Shown here: positions 37,378 to 49,143 of the stretch, one piece after another
Numbering within the stretch: the stretch's first letter is position 1
Layout: every line of letters begins with the position of its first letter
Assembly (NCBI GenBank): GCA_004431415.1
Contig: QPMI01000518.1
Span: 1-64,000, forward strand
DNA: 64,000 bases
Reading direction: 5' to 3'
DNA from: Cyanophora paradoxa
Lineage: Eukaryota; Glaucocystophyceae; Cyanophorales; Cyanophoraceae
Program-made: the position numbers and the translations under genes
Notes under the pieces: model-generated
The model's database searches: none
Seen by the model: only the letters and a program-made list of their open reading frames with translations
Told to the model about the DNA's origin: nothing

Positions 37378-40300
37378 CCGTCCTTCGCGTTCGCCGCGGG
37401 GGCGGCGTGGTCGGTGTAGTACAGGCCGGGGTGCTCTTTCACGAGCCGCAGGCACTCCGCCGTCAGCCCCGCCCGGTCTGTTTCCAGCGCGCGTGAGAAC
37501 ATGGAAAACAGTGGGCGTTTCGACAGATGCGCACCGGCGACGGCGAGCGCGTGCCTCAGCCACCCCATCTTCGTGTAGAGCTGCACGCGAAAATCAGCAG
37601 AGATGCGAGGCGGCCCCCGCCCGGCCGGCGGCGCGCCTGGATGGCCTTCTCCCTGCTGCCAGCTGCCTCGTGCGCCTCGGCGACGAGCGCGAGCTCTCCC
37701 GCCTGCTCGAAGGCCGCCGCCGCCTTCGCGAAGTCGCCGGCGCTGTAGAGGCACCGCGCCGCGCTGACCGCCTCGCCCGCCGCCGCGAAGAGGCCCGCCG
37801 CCTCCCGGTACGCCCTCTGCCGCGGCTTCTCCCCCACTGCGCCTCGGCCCGTCGGACCGCAGGCGCCGCGACGCGAGCCGCGCGGGCGCACCGGCGGCGG
37901 CGGCGCGGGCGACGGCGCCGAGGGCGCGGGCGCGCTCGCCGCCCTTCGCGTCGCGCGCGTTCTCGAAGGCCCGCGCCGCCGCGTCGTACAGGCCCCGCGC
38001 GAGGTACTCCCGGCCCCGCGCCGCCTGCCCGCCCCGCCGTCAGCGGCCGTCGCGAGCGGACGGGGCGGGCGGCGCACCCACTCCTCGGGCCCGCTCTCGG
38101 CGGCTTGCGGGCGCGCGGCCGCCGCCTCGCCCTCCTCGGCGCCCCAGGGCCGCGCGACGCCGGCCGCCGCGAAGAGGTCGAGCATCGGGCGCCCGCGCTC
38201 CTCGTCCTCCTCATAGATCCTGCCGCCGCCCTCGGCGCGGGCGCCGGCGGGCGCGGCGCGGGGCGGGGCGGCGGACCAGACGTTGGTGCGGGCGCGGGAG
38301 ACGGCGGTGTAGAGGTGCTTGAGCTCCGAGGCGAGCACGCGGCCGGCGCCGCCCGCCGCCGCCGCCGTCCCCGCCCGCTTCGCCTTTTTGTCGCCGCCGC
38401 CGGCGGCCCCGCCCGCCTCGAGGTCCTCGAAGCCCTTCGCGGCCGCCTCCGCCGCCCCCTCCGCCGCTGCGGCGGCGGCGCCGGCGCGGACGGCGTCGGC
38501 GCAGGCGCGGGCGGCCTCCTTCCACGCGCGCCCGTCCGCGAGCGCCGAGTCGCGGAAGAAGTTGAACCTGCGGCACGGCATGGGCACTGGCGGCGCGCGG
38601 GCGCGGGGCGCGGGGCGTGGGACGCGGGGCGGACACGAGGACGTCGCCCCACTCGAGGCCCTTGCTCTCCTCCACCGTCAGCACGATCGCCCGCTGCAGC
38701 CGCGCCGGCAGCCGGCTCCGCGCCGCCCCGCTCCGCACCAGCACCACCTGCCGCGCCTCAGCGGGCGGCGGCATGTCCGCAGCGCACAGCTCGCCTGGTC
38801 GGCGCCGAGGGGCGCGTCGCCCTCCGCGCCGCCGCCGTCGCCGAAGAGGAAGCGGCCGAGCAGCGCCGGCTCGCGGAAGAGCAGCGGCGCCGGGCCCGGC
38901 ACCAGCCCTGCGCGAGCCGGCTCACAGGATGCGGCCGGCGGGGTGGGCGTGCGAGCGGGCGCGCCGGCGTCGCGGGCGAGGTGGTCGATCTCGCGCTCGA
39001 AGAGGGCCTCGATGGCGTCCAGCACCGCCGCCGAGAGGCCCAGCACCCCCGACTTCGACCGGTAGTTCTGCCCCCGCGTCAGGCCGGGCCGGGCCCGGCG
39101 CCGGAGCCGGGGCTGGGGCCGGCGGGGCGCACGCAGGTGAGCTGGCGGACGGGGAGGCCCGAGGCGGCGAGGCGGCGGGCGCGCCCCGCCACCTTCGCCT
39201 CGTGGTGGAACAGCGCCCGCAGATCCGCGAACCTGCCGCCCCGCCCCGCGTCGGGCCCCGAGCGCGCCGGCGCCCCGCCCCCGCCGGGGCGCACCGGAAG
39301 CCGACGCCGCGGGAGACGGTCTGGGCGGTGTCGCCGGCGAGGAAGAAGCCCTTCGGGTCCTCCGTGGCGCAGAAGAGGAGCCAGAGCTCGGCCTGCGTCA
39401 GGTCCTGCACCTCGTCCACCAGCACCTCGTGCACCGCCGCGCCCCGGTACCCCTCCCGCGCCAGCCCCCGGTACACCGCGTGCACCGCGTCCTGCCGCGG
39501 GCCTCGTCGCTTCGCCCGCGCCGGCGGGTGGCGCGGGGCGCACCATGCGGTCGTAGAGGCCGCGGCGGCGCTTCTCGGCGCGGTACCGCTCGAAGATCGC
39601 GTAGACGCACTTCCGCTGCGACGGATCCAGCCGCGACCTGCGCACGCGCGCGGGCGCCGCCGTCAGGGGCGCCGGCGCGGGTCGGGGCGGGGAGCTCGGG
39701 CGCGCCGGCCGCGGCCGAGGGCGAGGTAGTCGTCCTCGCTGAGGCAGCCGTCGGGCTCCTCCAGGCTCGCCAGGCTCCCCTGCCGCGCGTCGCCGCCGGC
39801 GGAGGCGGGCGGCCCGGCGGGCGGCGCGCGCACGTGATGTGGGAGACGATCTCGGTCCAGGCGACGAGCGGGTGCAGGTTGCGCTCGCCCTTCGTCGCCG
39901 TCACCGCCAGCCACAGCTCCGACGCGAAGCCCTCGTACCCCACCGCCCGCTGCCCCCCGCCGCCAGCGGCTCCCCCTCCCGCCCCGCGCCCCGCCCACGA
40001 GCGCCTGGGCCCCTGCGCCGGGCCGTCACGATCGTTACCCCCGCACGGGCGGGCGCGCGGCCCGCGCACCGCGGGGAGGGGCGCGTCGGGCTCGGAGTCG
40101 GGCCCGGCGGCGTGGCGGCGGACGCGGCCGGCGTCGTCGCGGGCGAAGAAGGGCCGCGCGAGGCTCCCGTCGAGCATCTCGAGCCACTTCGCCGCCGTCA
40201 CTGCCCGCACCGCGCTCGAAGGCGGCGGCGGGGCGGCGGCGGGCGAGGGCTGCGCGCGGACCGAAGAGGGGGAAGGCGTCGTCGCGGAGGGCGGCGACCG

Positions 40301-41950
40301 AGTCGGGCAGCTCGTGCGACTCGCGCCCCGGCAGCCGCGGCTCGCCCGCCGCCGCCGCCTCCGGCCCCGCCTCGCCGCCCGCTGCCCGCACCAGCGAGTG
40401 GCCCTCCTCCTGCGACCCGCTCGCCCCCGGGGCCGGCCGAGGCAGGCGGGGCGGGGCGGGGCGGGCACCAGGCGGGCAAACCAGGACCGGACCTCGCGGC
40501 AGAGGGCGGGCGACGAGGCCAGGAAGACCTGCGGGCGGGCCTCGGCGCGCGGCGGGCGGCCGGCCGGCGGCGGAGGCGGGGCGCGCCTGACGGGCGTGGC
40601 CCGAGACGAGCAGTTCGCGCCCCCGGCTCGCCTCCCAGTAGGCCCGGTAGCGGCTCCACAGGCGCAGCAGCGCGCAGCTCGTCTTGCCTGCCGCCGCGCC
40701 GCGTTGGCGGTGCGGGGCGGGCGGGGCCGGCGGCGGGCGCGTACCGGTGCCGGAGCGGCCGAGGAGGAGCACGGGCTCGTCCGCGCAGACCGCCGCCGCC
40801 TCCGCCGCCGCCGCCGCCGCCAGCGCCGGCGCCGCCCCGCCGGCGCCCGGTCCGCCAGCAGCCGCCGCGCGAGCGCCGCCGCCCGCTCCCGCACCCGCGC
40901 AGCACCCCCGCGTCTGCGCCCCGGGCCGCGCCCGCCTCAGCCGCGCCGCCGCCGGGGGCGCGGCCCGCGGCTCACCCGCGCTCCCACCGGCCTGGCGCTT
41001 CGGCTTGGCGGCGCGGCCCTCGGCCCCGAGCTCCGGCCCGGGCGCCGGCGGCGCGGCGGGAGACCCGAGCGATAGCGCCGCGAGGAGTAGCGTCGGGCCG
41101 GCGACGGGCGGGGCGGCGGGGCCGTCCGGCCCGTGGTCTCGGGGCAGCCGCAGCGGTTCGTTGGGGTCGCGCGGCGGGGCCCCGCCGGCCCCGCGCCCGG
41201 GCGCGCCGCGGCCCGGTGCCGCCGGCCGATGTCCTGGATCCGCCGCTGCGCGTCGTCGTGGTTGCAGAGGTCCCTGCGCAGCGGCCCGTGAGCCGCGGCG
41301 GGCGAGCGCGCGGCGCGGGCCGGGGGCGGGGGCGGGGCGGCCACCAGAGGAGGATGCAGTCGCGGGCGCTCTGGTGGCGCTCTGAGAACGAGACGGTCTC
41401 CTCCCACAGCAGCCGCCACCCGCCCGGCAGGTACGACTCGAACAGCGCGGCCCCGGGCGCGTTCTGCGCCGCCCTTGGGTCACCGGGCCCCAGCGCGGGG
41501 CGGGGATGAACGTACGCTGAGGTTAAGGGGCTTGGCGAGGCGCGCGGAGCGCATGCCGCTGGCGATCGCGTGCAGCTTGCGGAGCGCGGCCAGCCGGTAG
41601 ACTTCGGCGGCGTCCCTCCACGAGAGCAGAGCGACGCGCGAGACCTCGACCTCCCTGCGTGCGTATAACACGAGAAATCATTGATAACCGTCGCGGGGGA
41701 CGCGGGGTCGCATGCGCATGTCGAACGCGCACCACGGGCACTGCTCGATGCGCTCCAGCAGCGCCGGGGCGTCCAGAGTGCGCGAAGCCGCGTCGTCCAT
41801 CGCATCTTCTTCAGCCTCTGCTGCGGTCGGACTTGCTGGTCGCGGCGGCTGGTCGGCGGGCGCCGAGGTCGAGGCGATCTGCAGCACGGGTAGCGGCTGG
41901 AGCCCTTCCTCGCGCGCCTTCTCGCGCGCGTACTCGTGCGGCGCCTCCAT
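31291..41950 (-). CDS. TRANK1/UvrD-like SF1 helicase with TPR and zinc finger, left copy (multi-exon)
   Basis: The ATG at 41950 sits at the palindrome centre. Helicase motifs appear in order: Walker A GRSGTGKT split by an intron (40745-40760 joined to an exon at about 40687, acceptor CAG intact), Walker B VDEVQD (39402-39416), motif III AGDTAQTVSRGVGF, NYRSKSGVLGLS, motif V LTVEESKGLEWGD and motif VI LYTAVSRARTNVW. A TPR-like region follows (CLYSAGDFAKAAAAFEQAGE), then helical exons. A C-x2-C...H-x5-H finger (FCSFCPPE...HNASEKH, about 36340-36440) comes next, and a Pro/Tyr-rich tail (YPHP.N.DSYPHP.YFDPYP) ends at 31291. Order and motifs resemble the TRANK1 family of giant helicase-like proteins; ankyrin repeats were not found. 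Many short introns make exact exon limits uncertain. Shares its promoter region with the right copy. Confidence 0.55.
32411..32495. repeat. (GGGGC)n run, G-quadruplex-prone
   Basis: About 16 consecutive GGGGC units with two impurities on the plus strand, inside an intron of the minus-strand helicase gene. A second run of the same unit is at 34477-34512. Confidence 0.9.
34477..34512. repeat. Second (GGGGC)n run
   Basis: Seven GGGGC units, again in a non-coding gap of the minus-strand helicase gene. Confidence 0.9.
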
Positions 41951-41952
41951 TG
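37667..41952. repeat. Left arm of giant palindrome
   Basis: Reverse complement of 42051-46330 at very high identity, with rare substitutions and small indels. The coordinate sum of matching points drifts only from 84,003 at the centre to about 83,996 at the outer edge. Holds the start, helicase core and first TPR of the left gene. Confidence 0.9.
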
Positions 41953-42050
41953 AAGCACCACCTTCGCCGCCTTCTGGACTCGACTCGGCTTGGGGGGATA
42001 CACGGATCTTCCCCGTCGGGTTGACAGTCTGCGCCGGCGCCGGTCGCCTC
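41953..42050. promoter_or_regulatory. 98-nt palindrome spacer, candidate bidirectional promoter
   Basis: Unique sequence between the arms, starting immediately outside the two divergent ATGs (41950 on minus, 42053 on plus). The start codons are only 102 nt apart, so promoter and 5' leaders must fit here or overlap the coding ends. No TATA box is evident; GC-rich words (GCGCCGGCGCCGG) lie near 42031. Confidence 0.45.
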
Positions 42051-45000
42051 CAATGGAGGCGCCGCACGAGTACGCGCGCGAGAAAGCGCGCGAGGAAGGG
42101 CTCCAGCCGCTCCCCGTGCTGCAGATCGCCTCGACCTCGGCGCCCGCCGACCAGCCGCCGCGACCAGCAAGTCCAACCGCAGCAGAGGCTGAAGAAGATG
42201 CGATGGACGACGCGGCTTCGCGCACTCTGGACGCCCCGGCGCTGCTGGAGCGCATCGAGCAGTGCCCGTGGTGCGCGTTCGACATGCGCATGCGACCCCG
42301 CGTCCCCCGCGACGGTTATCAATGATTTCTCGTGTTATACGCACGCAGGGAGGTCGAGGTCTCGCGCGTCGCTCTGCTCTCGTGGAGGGACGCCGCCGAA
42401 GTCTACCGGCTGGCCGCGCTCCGCAAGCTGCACGCGATCGCCAGCGGCATGCGCTCCGCGCGCCTCGCCAAGCCCCTTAACCTCAGCGTACGTTCATCCC
42501 GCCCCGCGCTGGGGCCCGGTGACCCAAGGGCGGCGCAGAACGCGCCCGGGGCCGCGCTGTTCGAGTCGTACCTGCCGGGCGGGTGGCGGCTGCTGTGGGA
42601 GGAGACCGTCTCGTTCTCAGAGCGCCACCAGAGCGCCCGCGACTGCATCCTCCTCTGGTGGCCGCCCCGCCCCCGCCCCCGGCCCGCGCCGCGCGCTCGC
42701 CCGCCGCGGCTCACGGGCCGCTGCGCAGGGACCTCTGCAACCACGACGACGCGCAGCGGCGGATCCAGGACATCGGCCGGCGGCACCGGGCCGCGGCGCG
42801 CCCGGGCGCGGGGGCCGGCGGGGCCCCGCCGCGCGACCCCAACGAACCGCTGCGGCTGCCCCGAGACCACGGGCCGGACGGCCCCGCCGCCCCGCCCGTC
42901 GCCGGCCCGACGCTACTCCTCGCCGCGCTATCGCTCGGGTCTCCCGCCGCGCCGCCGGCGCCCGGGCCGGAGCTCGGGGCCGAGGGCCGCGCCGCCAAGC
43001 CGAAGCGCCAGGCCGGTGGGAGCGCGGGTGAGCCGCGGGCCGCGCCCCCGGCGGCGGCGCGGCTGAGGCGGGCGCGGCCCGGGGCGCAGACGCGGGGTGC
43101 TGCGCGGGGTGCGGGAGCGGGCGGCGGCGCTCGCGCGGCGGCTGCTGGCGGACCGGGCGCCGGCGGGGGCGGCGCCGGCGCTGGCGGCGGCGGCGGCGGC
43201 GGAGGCGGCGGCGGTCTGCGCGGACGAGCCCGTGCTCCTCCTCGGCCGCTCCGGCACCGGTACGCGCCCGCCGCCGGCCCCGCCCCGCCCCGCACCGCCA
43301 ACGCGGCGCGGCGGCAAGCAAGACGAGCTGCGCGCTGCTGCGCCTGTGGAGCCGCTACCGGGCCTACTGGGAGGCGAGCCGGGGGCGCGAACTGCTCGTC
43401 TCGGGCCACGCCCGTCAGGCGCGCCCCGCCTCCGCCGCCGGCCGGCCGCCCGCCGCGCGCCGAGGCCCGCCCGCAGGTCTTCCTGGCCTCGTCGCCCGCC
43501 CTCTGCCGCGAGGTCCGGTCCTGGTTTGCCCGCCTGGTGCCCGCCCCGCCCCGCCCCGCCTGCCTCGGCCGGCCCCGGGGGCGAGCGGGTCGCAGGAGGA
43601 GGGCCACTCGCTGGTGCGGGCAGCGGGCGGCGAGGCGGGGCCGGAGGCGGCGGCGGCGGGCGAGCCGCGGCTGCCGGGGCGCGAGTCGCACGAGCTGCCC
43701 GACTCGGTCGCCGCCCTCCGCGACGACGCCTTCCCCCTCTTCGGTCCGCGCGCAGCCCTCGCCCGCCGCCGCCCCCGCCGCCGCCTTCGAGCGCGGTGCG
43801 GGCAGTGACGGCGGCGAAGTGGCTCGAGATGCTCGACGGGAGCCTCGCGCGGCCCTTCTTCGCCCGCGACGACGCCGGCCGCGTCCGCCGCCACGCCGCC
43901 GGGCCCGACTCCGAGCCCGACGCGCCCCTCCCCGCGGTGCGCGGGCCGCGCGCCCGCCCGTGCGGGGGTAACGATCGTGACGGCCCGGCGCAGGGGGCCC
44001 AGGCGCTCGTGGGCGGGGCGCGGGGCGGGGAGGGGGAGCCGCTGGCGGCGGGGGGGCAGCGGGCGGTGGGGTACGAGGGCTTCGCGTCGGAGCTGTGGCT
44101 GGCGGTGACGGCGACGAAGGGCGAGCGCAACCTGCACCCGCTCGTCGCCTGGACCGAGATCGTCTCCCACATCACGTGCGCGCGCCGCCCGCCGGGCCGC
44201 CCGCCTCCGCCGGCGGCGACGCGCGGCAGGGGGAGCCTGGCGAGCCTGGAGGAGCCCGACGGCTGCCTCAGCGAGGACGACTACCTCGCCCTCGGCCGCG
44301 GCCGGCGCGCCCGAGCTCCCCGCCCGACCCGCGCCGGCGCCCCTGACGGCGGCGCCCGCGCGCGTGCGCAGGTCGCGGCTGGATCCGTCGCAGCGGAAGT
44401 GCGTCTACGCGATCTTCGAGCGGTACCGCGCCGAGAAGCGCCGCCGCGGCCTCTACGACCGCATGGTGCGCCCCGCGCCACCCGCCGGCGCGGGCGAAGC
44501 GACGAGGCCCGCGGCAGGACGCGGTGCACGCGGTGTACCGGGGGCTGGCGCGGGAGGGGTACCGGGGCGCGGCGGTGCACGAGGTGCTGGTGGACGAGGT
44601 GCAGGACCTGACGCAGGCCGAGCTCTGGCTCCTCTTCTGCGCCACGGAGGACCCGAAGGGCTTCTTCCTCGCCGGCGACACCGCCCAGACCGTCTCCCGC
44701 GGCGTCGGCTTCCGGTGCGCCCCGGCGGGGCGGGGCGCCGGCGCGCTCGGGGCCCGACGCGGGCGGGCGGCAGGTTCGCGGATCTGCGGGCGCTGTTCCA
44801 CCACGAGGCGAAGGTGGCGGGGCGCGCCCGCCGCCTCGCCGCCTCGGGCCTCCCGTCCGCCAGCTCACCTGCGTGCGCCCCGCCGGCCCCAGCCCCGGCT
44901 CCGGCGCCGGGCCCGGCCCCGGCCTGACGCGGGGGCAGAACTACCGGTCGAAGTCGGGGTGCTGGGCCTCTCGGCGGCGGTGCTGGACGCCATCGAGGCC

Positions 45001-46330
45001 CTCTTCGAGCGCGAGATCGACCACCTCGCCCGCGACGCCGGCGCGCCCGCTCGCACGCCCACCCCGCCGGCCGCATCCTGTGAGCCGGCTCGCGCAGGGC
45101 TGGTGCCGGGCCCGGCGCCGCTGCTCTTCCGCGAGCCGGCGCTGCTCGGCCGCTTCCTCTTCGGCGACGGCGGCGGCGCGGAGGGCGACGCGCCCCTCGG
45201 CGCCGACCAGGCGAGCTGTGCGCTGCGGACATGCCGCCGCCCGCTGAGGCGCGGCAGGTGGTGCTGGTGCGGAGCGGGGCGGCGCGGAGCCGGCTGCCGG
45301 CGCGGCTGCAGCGGGCGATCGTGCTGACGGTGGAGGAGAGCAAGGGCCTCGAGTGGGGCGACGTCCTCGTGTCCGCCCCGGGCCCCGGGCCCCGCGCCCG
45401 CGCGCCGCCCGCGCCCACGCCGCCGCAGGTTCAACTTCTTCCGCGACTCGGCGCTCGCGGACGGGCGCGCGTGGAAGGAGGCCGCCCGCGCCTGCGCCGA
45501 CGCCGTCCGCGCCGGCGCCGCCGCCGCAGCGGCGGAGGGGGCGGCGGAGGCGGCCGCGAAGGGCTTCGAGGACCTCGAGGCGGGCGGGGCCGCCGGCGGC
45601 GGCGACAAAAAGGCGAAGCGGGCGGGGACGGCGGCGGCGGCGGGCGGCGCCGGCCGCGTGCTCGCCTCGGAGCTCAAGCACCTCTACACCGCCGTCTCCC
45701 GCGCCTGCACCAACGTCTGGTCCGCCGCCCCGCCCCGCGCCGCGCCCGCCGGCGCCCGCGCCGAGGGCGGCGGCAGGATCTATGAGGAGGACGAGGAGCG
45801 CGGGCGCCCGATGCTCGACCTCTTCGCGACGGCCGGCGTCGCGCGGCCCTGGGGCGCCGAGGAGGGCGAGGCGGCGGCCGCGCGCCCGCGGGCCGCCGAG
45901 AGCGGGCCCGAGGAGTGGGTGCGCCGCCCGCCCCGTCCGCTCGCGACGGCCGCTGACGGCGGGGCGGGCAGGCGGCGCGGGGCCGGGAGTACCTCGCGCG
46001 GGGCCTGTACGACGCGGCGGCGCGGGCCTTCGAGAACGCGCGCGACGCGAAGGGCGGCGAGCGCGCCCGCGCCCTCGGCGCCGTCGCCCGCGCCGCCGCC
46101 GCCGGTGCGCCCGCGCGGCTCGCGTCGCGGCGCCGGCCGCCCGACGGGCCGAGGCGCAGTGGGGGAGAAGCCGCGGCAGAGGGCGTACCGGGAGGCGGCG
46201 GGCCTCTTCGCGGCGGCGGGCGAGGCGGTCAGCGCGGCGCGGTGCCTCTACAGCGCCGGCGACTTCGCGAAGGCGGCGGCGGCCTTCGAGCAGGCGGGAG
46301 AGCTCGCGCTCGCCGCCGAGGCGCACGAGG
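42051..46330. repeat. Right arm of giant palindrome
   Basis: Mirror of 37667-41952. Identity stops abruptly after CCGAGGCGCACGAGG at 46330. Outward of that point the two genes remain alignable as proteins but differ strongly in DNA. Confidence 0.9.
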
Positions 46331-48240
46331 CCGGCGGCCACCCTGGAAAAGCCTTCCAGGCGCGCTGCAGGCGGGGCGGCATGGGCCTATCGAGTCTTAT
46401 CTGACGCCGGCGTGCAGCTCTACGAGAAGATGGGTTGGTTGAGGCACGCGCTCGCCCTCGCCGGTGCGCGGCAGTTGTGCACTGTGATCGGTGTTGCGCT
46501 TTCCGAGCGTCTCACGCGCGAGAAAAACGCGGCAGACCGGGCGGGAAACGCGGCAGCGTGCCTTCACCTCGTGAAAGAGCACCCCGATCTGTACTACATC
46601 GACCGCTCCGCCCAATCGGAGAAAGGCGGGGCGGTCTCGAAGGGGGTGAGGATAGACCGGGCGTACGTCATAACGAAGGTGCGTGCAGCTTGGGCCGAGG
46701 ATCGATCTGGACGCGCTTGCCGAACGCGCCCCGGCAGGCTGCGCTGACAGCGGCGGACGCGGGGGACATCGCCGCCGTCGTCGACATCCTCTCCCTCGAC
46801 TGCAATCAAAAGCGGGCGAGTCGGATCGCCCACGGCAGAAGCGCTCGCGGCGCCTGGACCCTGGGCTTACGTATGGAGCGCGCAGGCGCGGAAGGTGATC
46901 GAGGCGAAGGGGCTGGACGCGCAAGTGCGGAAGGAGCTGGCGCGGCGCGACCAGCACCTCGACGTCGACGAACGCCAGGGTGCGCCCCGTGTCGCGGGGC
47001 GGGGAGCCGGAGCTTTCCTCCCGGCTCCGGGACGGGAAGTCGGGGCGCGGCGGGACGCGTTGCTCACGTCGCCCGCCTCCGGCGCGCGCAGAGCTCTACA
47101 AGAGACTCGGCATCAGCATTTCCGTAGGCCGCCCCGTCCGCCGGGGTCGCAGCCGCCGGCCGCTGATCGCCGACCGCGGCAGCTGACCTCCAGCGCTCTC
47201 GGCCGCGGCATCGAAACGGCTGCGGACCTCGAGGTGCAGGCCCGGCCCGGCCGCTGCCCGCTGCGCCACGCTCGCTGGAGGCCAACCTGGGCTCGCGCAG
47301 GCTACGTTGAAGGGCGAGGCCGCGGAGGTCGTATCGGCTGCGGACGCGAGCCGCCATCGGAGGCCCAACCACGTCGACGTGCGTGCGCCGGCGCGACGCG
47401 CCGCGGCCGGAGGCCAGAGGCGTGAGCTGGACCCCGGGCGCAGCGGATGCTGGCGGGCATGACCGACGAGGAGAGGGTCCAGTGGATGGCCCGCGACTTC
47501 CAGCAGCGCATCCAGCGCTCCGAACTCTGCCGCCTCGCGGTCCGCCCTCCCCCCAGAAGAGGCCGTCTAGACCTCGGTGCAGAGCCTGAGCTCATAATGT
47601 TAATTCTAGATCCATCGAGCGATCCGAGCGGCGCCGCCTAGCAGTGTGCTCCTTGCAAATACCACAATCAGTCTAGATCTAGACCTCTTTCTCAACTAAA
47701 TAATTAAGGTCAAAAGGGTCTTAAGGTCGTTCTGCATATCTGTTCTGTTGAATTCTTCAGGTCGTAGCGCTAGCTCCAGATCTTCCGCTGGATGACGTTG
47801 CTAAGGTCCCTTGAATTCGCAGAAGTCGGGCGAGTCGCGGGGCCGCATGCGGTTCTGCGGCGTCTGCCCCGAGGAGCACCAGCCAAAGAGCGCCGCCGCC
47901 CTGGCCGCCCACAACGCCTCCGCAAAGCACCAGGCGCCCCGCGCCGTCGAGTTTGTTCGGCGTACCGTTCGCTTCGCACGTTGAGACGACGCGCACGCGC
48001 AGGAGATTGTGCGCGCTCGAGAGCTCTTCTTCCAGCTCATGTGCACGAGGCTCGAGGAAATGCTCCAGCGGTGCGGCTCTTCCGGAGCATGCGAGGCATA
48101 GAGCGCTCGAGAGCCCAGCATTCCGTTCGGATCTCGTTTCATTCTGGGCGCAGAATCAAGCTCCAGGTGGGGCGCCTGGGGGAGATGGCGAACCCGCCCG
48201 GCGGCGCCCGGCCGCAGAACTGGCGCGCCCTCACCAAGGT
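42053..48240 (+). pseudogene. TRANK1/UvrD-like helicase, right copy, probably disabled
   Basis: The copy starts with the same MEAPHEYAREKAREEGLQPL as the left gene and keeps the same motif order (Walker B at 44593-44607). Three signs of damage: the P-loop intron acceptor CAG has become CAA (43317), so GRSGTG no longer splices cleanly onto KTSCALL; motif VI Arg is Cys (TGC 45706-45708); and the gene is cut by the viral element right after the exon ending NWRALTK (donor GT at 48239-48240). Outside the palindrome arm it has diverged from the left copy, for example LVKEHPDLYYIDRSAQ versus LVKEHPGLYYTDHAAP, and it keeps the zinc finger (FCGVCPEE...HNASAKH, 47847-47930). Its 3' exons would lie beyond the virus, outside the window. 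Confidence 0.5.
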
Positions 48241-48292
48241 GCCCCGCCCCCGCGCGGGGCGCGCGTGCCGGCGGCAAAACTAAGGCCTCTAC

Positions 48293-48360
48293 TTTAAACT
48301 TGCAATGCCGGATTCCGGTCCGGATCTTTAAACTTGCAATGCCGGATTCCGGTCCGGTCC
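48293..48360. repeat. Two 34-bp direct repeats at the virus edge
   Basis: TTTAAACTTGCAATGCCGGA and the following 11 nt occur at 48293-48323 and again at 48327-48357, identical over 31 nt. Confidence 0.9.
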
Positions 48361-48455
48361 ACACATATTGAAAAACGAATTTAAATCCCTCGTTCATCTC
48401 GATCGCTTCGCGATCTCGATTCACTCTGGATTTAAATTCGTTTTTCAATATGTGT
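48361..48455. repeat. Perfect 28-bp inverted repeat (hairpin) at the virus edge
   Basis: The left arm 48361-48388 begins ACACATATTGAAAAACGAAT; the right arm 48428-48455 is its exact reverse complement. The 39-nt loop contains a smaller hairpin (GATCGC-TTC-GCGATC, 48401-48415). Confidence 0.9.
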
Positions 48456-49036
48456 TAATTTAATACTAAAATACATATTTATCGATTAATTTCTTTAACT
48501 TTTTATGCAAACTTTGTATAAATTAATGCAAACTTTGTATTAAAAATGATAAACGCGTTTAATTTAATGCATATTCACGATTGATTCAATCGATATTATA
48601 TCGATAGATTATGTTCTTTGTCGATTACATATATAACTTCGATTGATTAACATTAAACTACTTAAAGAACGATATAATCGCGATTAATTCGCATAAATTC
48701 GCATAAATTCGCATAAACTCGATATATCTCATCGGTATTGAAGTAGACCACCGCCCATTTTGTATCGGAAAACGCAAAAACTGTCACAGAGTTGCATTAT
48801 GTCCAATTAAACAATCGATGGGATTGCGGATTTACATTTTTGCACCGAAAAAGTGTCACAGAGTTGCATTATCTCCAATTAAACAATCGATTAGATTGCG
48901 GGATTTTCTATTGGAATATATCGGAACTGCATTATGTCCAATTAAACAATCGATGAGATTGCGGATGTATACTTTTGATCGAAAAAGTGTCACAGAGTTG
49001 CATGGTCTCCAATTGAATAATCGATGAGATTGCATA
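48456..49036. repeat. AT-rich non-coding zone with several short tandem repeats
   Basis: Contains two copies of ATGCAAACTTTGTATAAATTA-like sequence (48503-48542) and three TTCGCATAAA units (about 48688-48718). Four copies of a 63-72-bp unit follow (starts near 48781, 48853, 48921, 48986) built on TCACAGAGTTGCATTATGTC and CCAATTAAACAATCGAT. No reading frame supported. Confidence 0.8.
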
Positions 49037-49143
49037 TGTTCTATAAAACAGAATAAATGAATTCAAGTGTGACAGGTAGTATTCAAATGATATTCAGTAA
49101 GAGATATATTTGTTTTTGAGAAAGTCAGTAAGAGGGGTAGAAT

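Noticed and set aside
37271-39556. 761-codon plus-strand frame across the left palindrome arm
   Set aside because: Antisense shadow of the helicase exons; GC-rich third positions keep it open and it has no motif.
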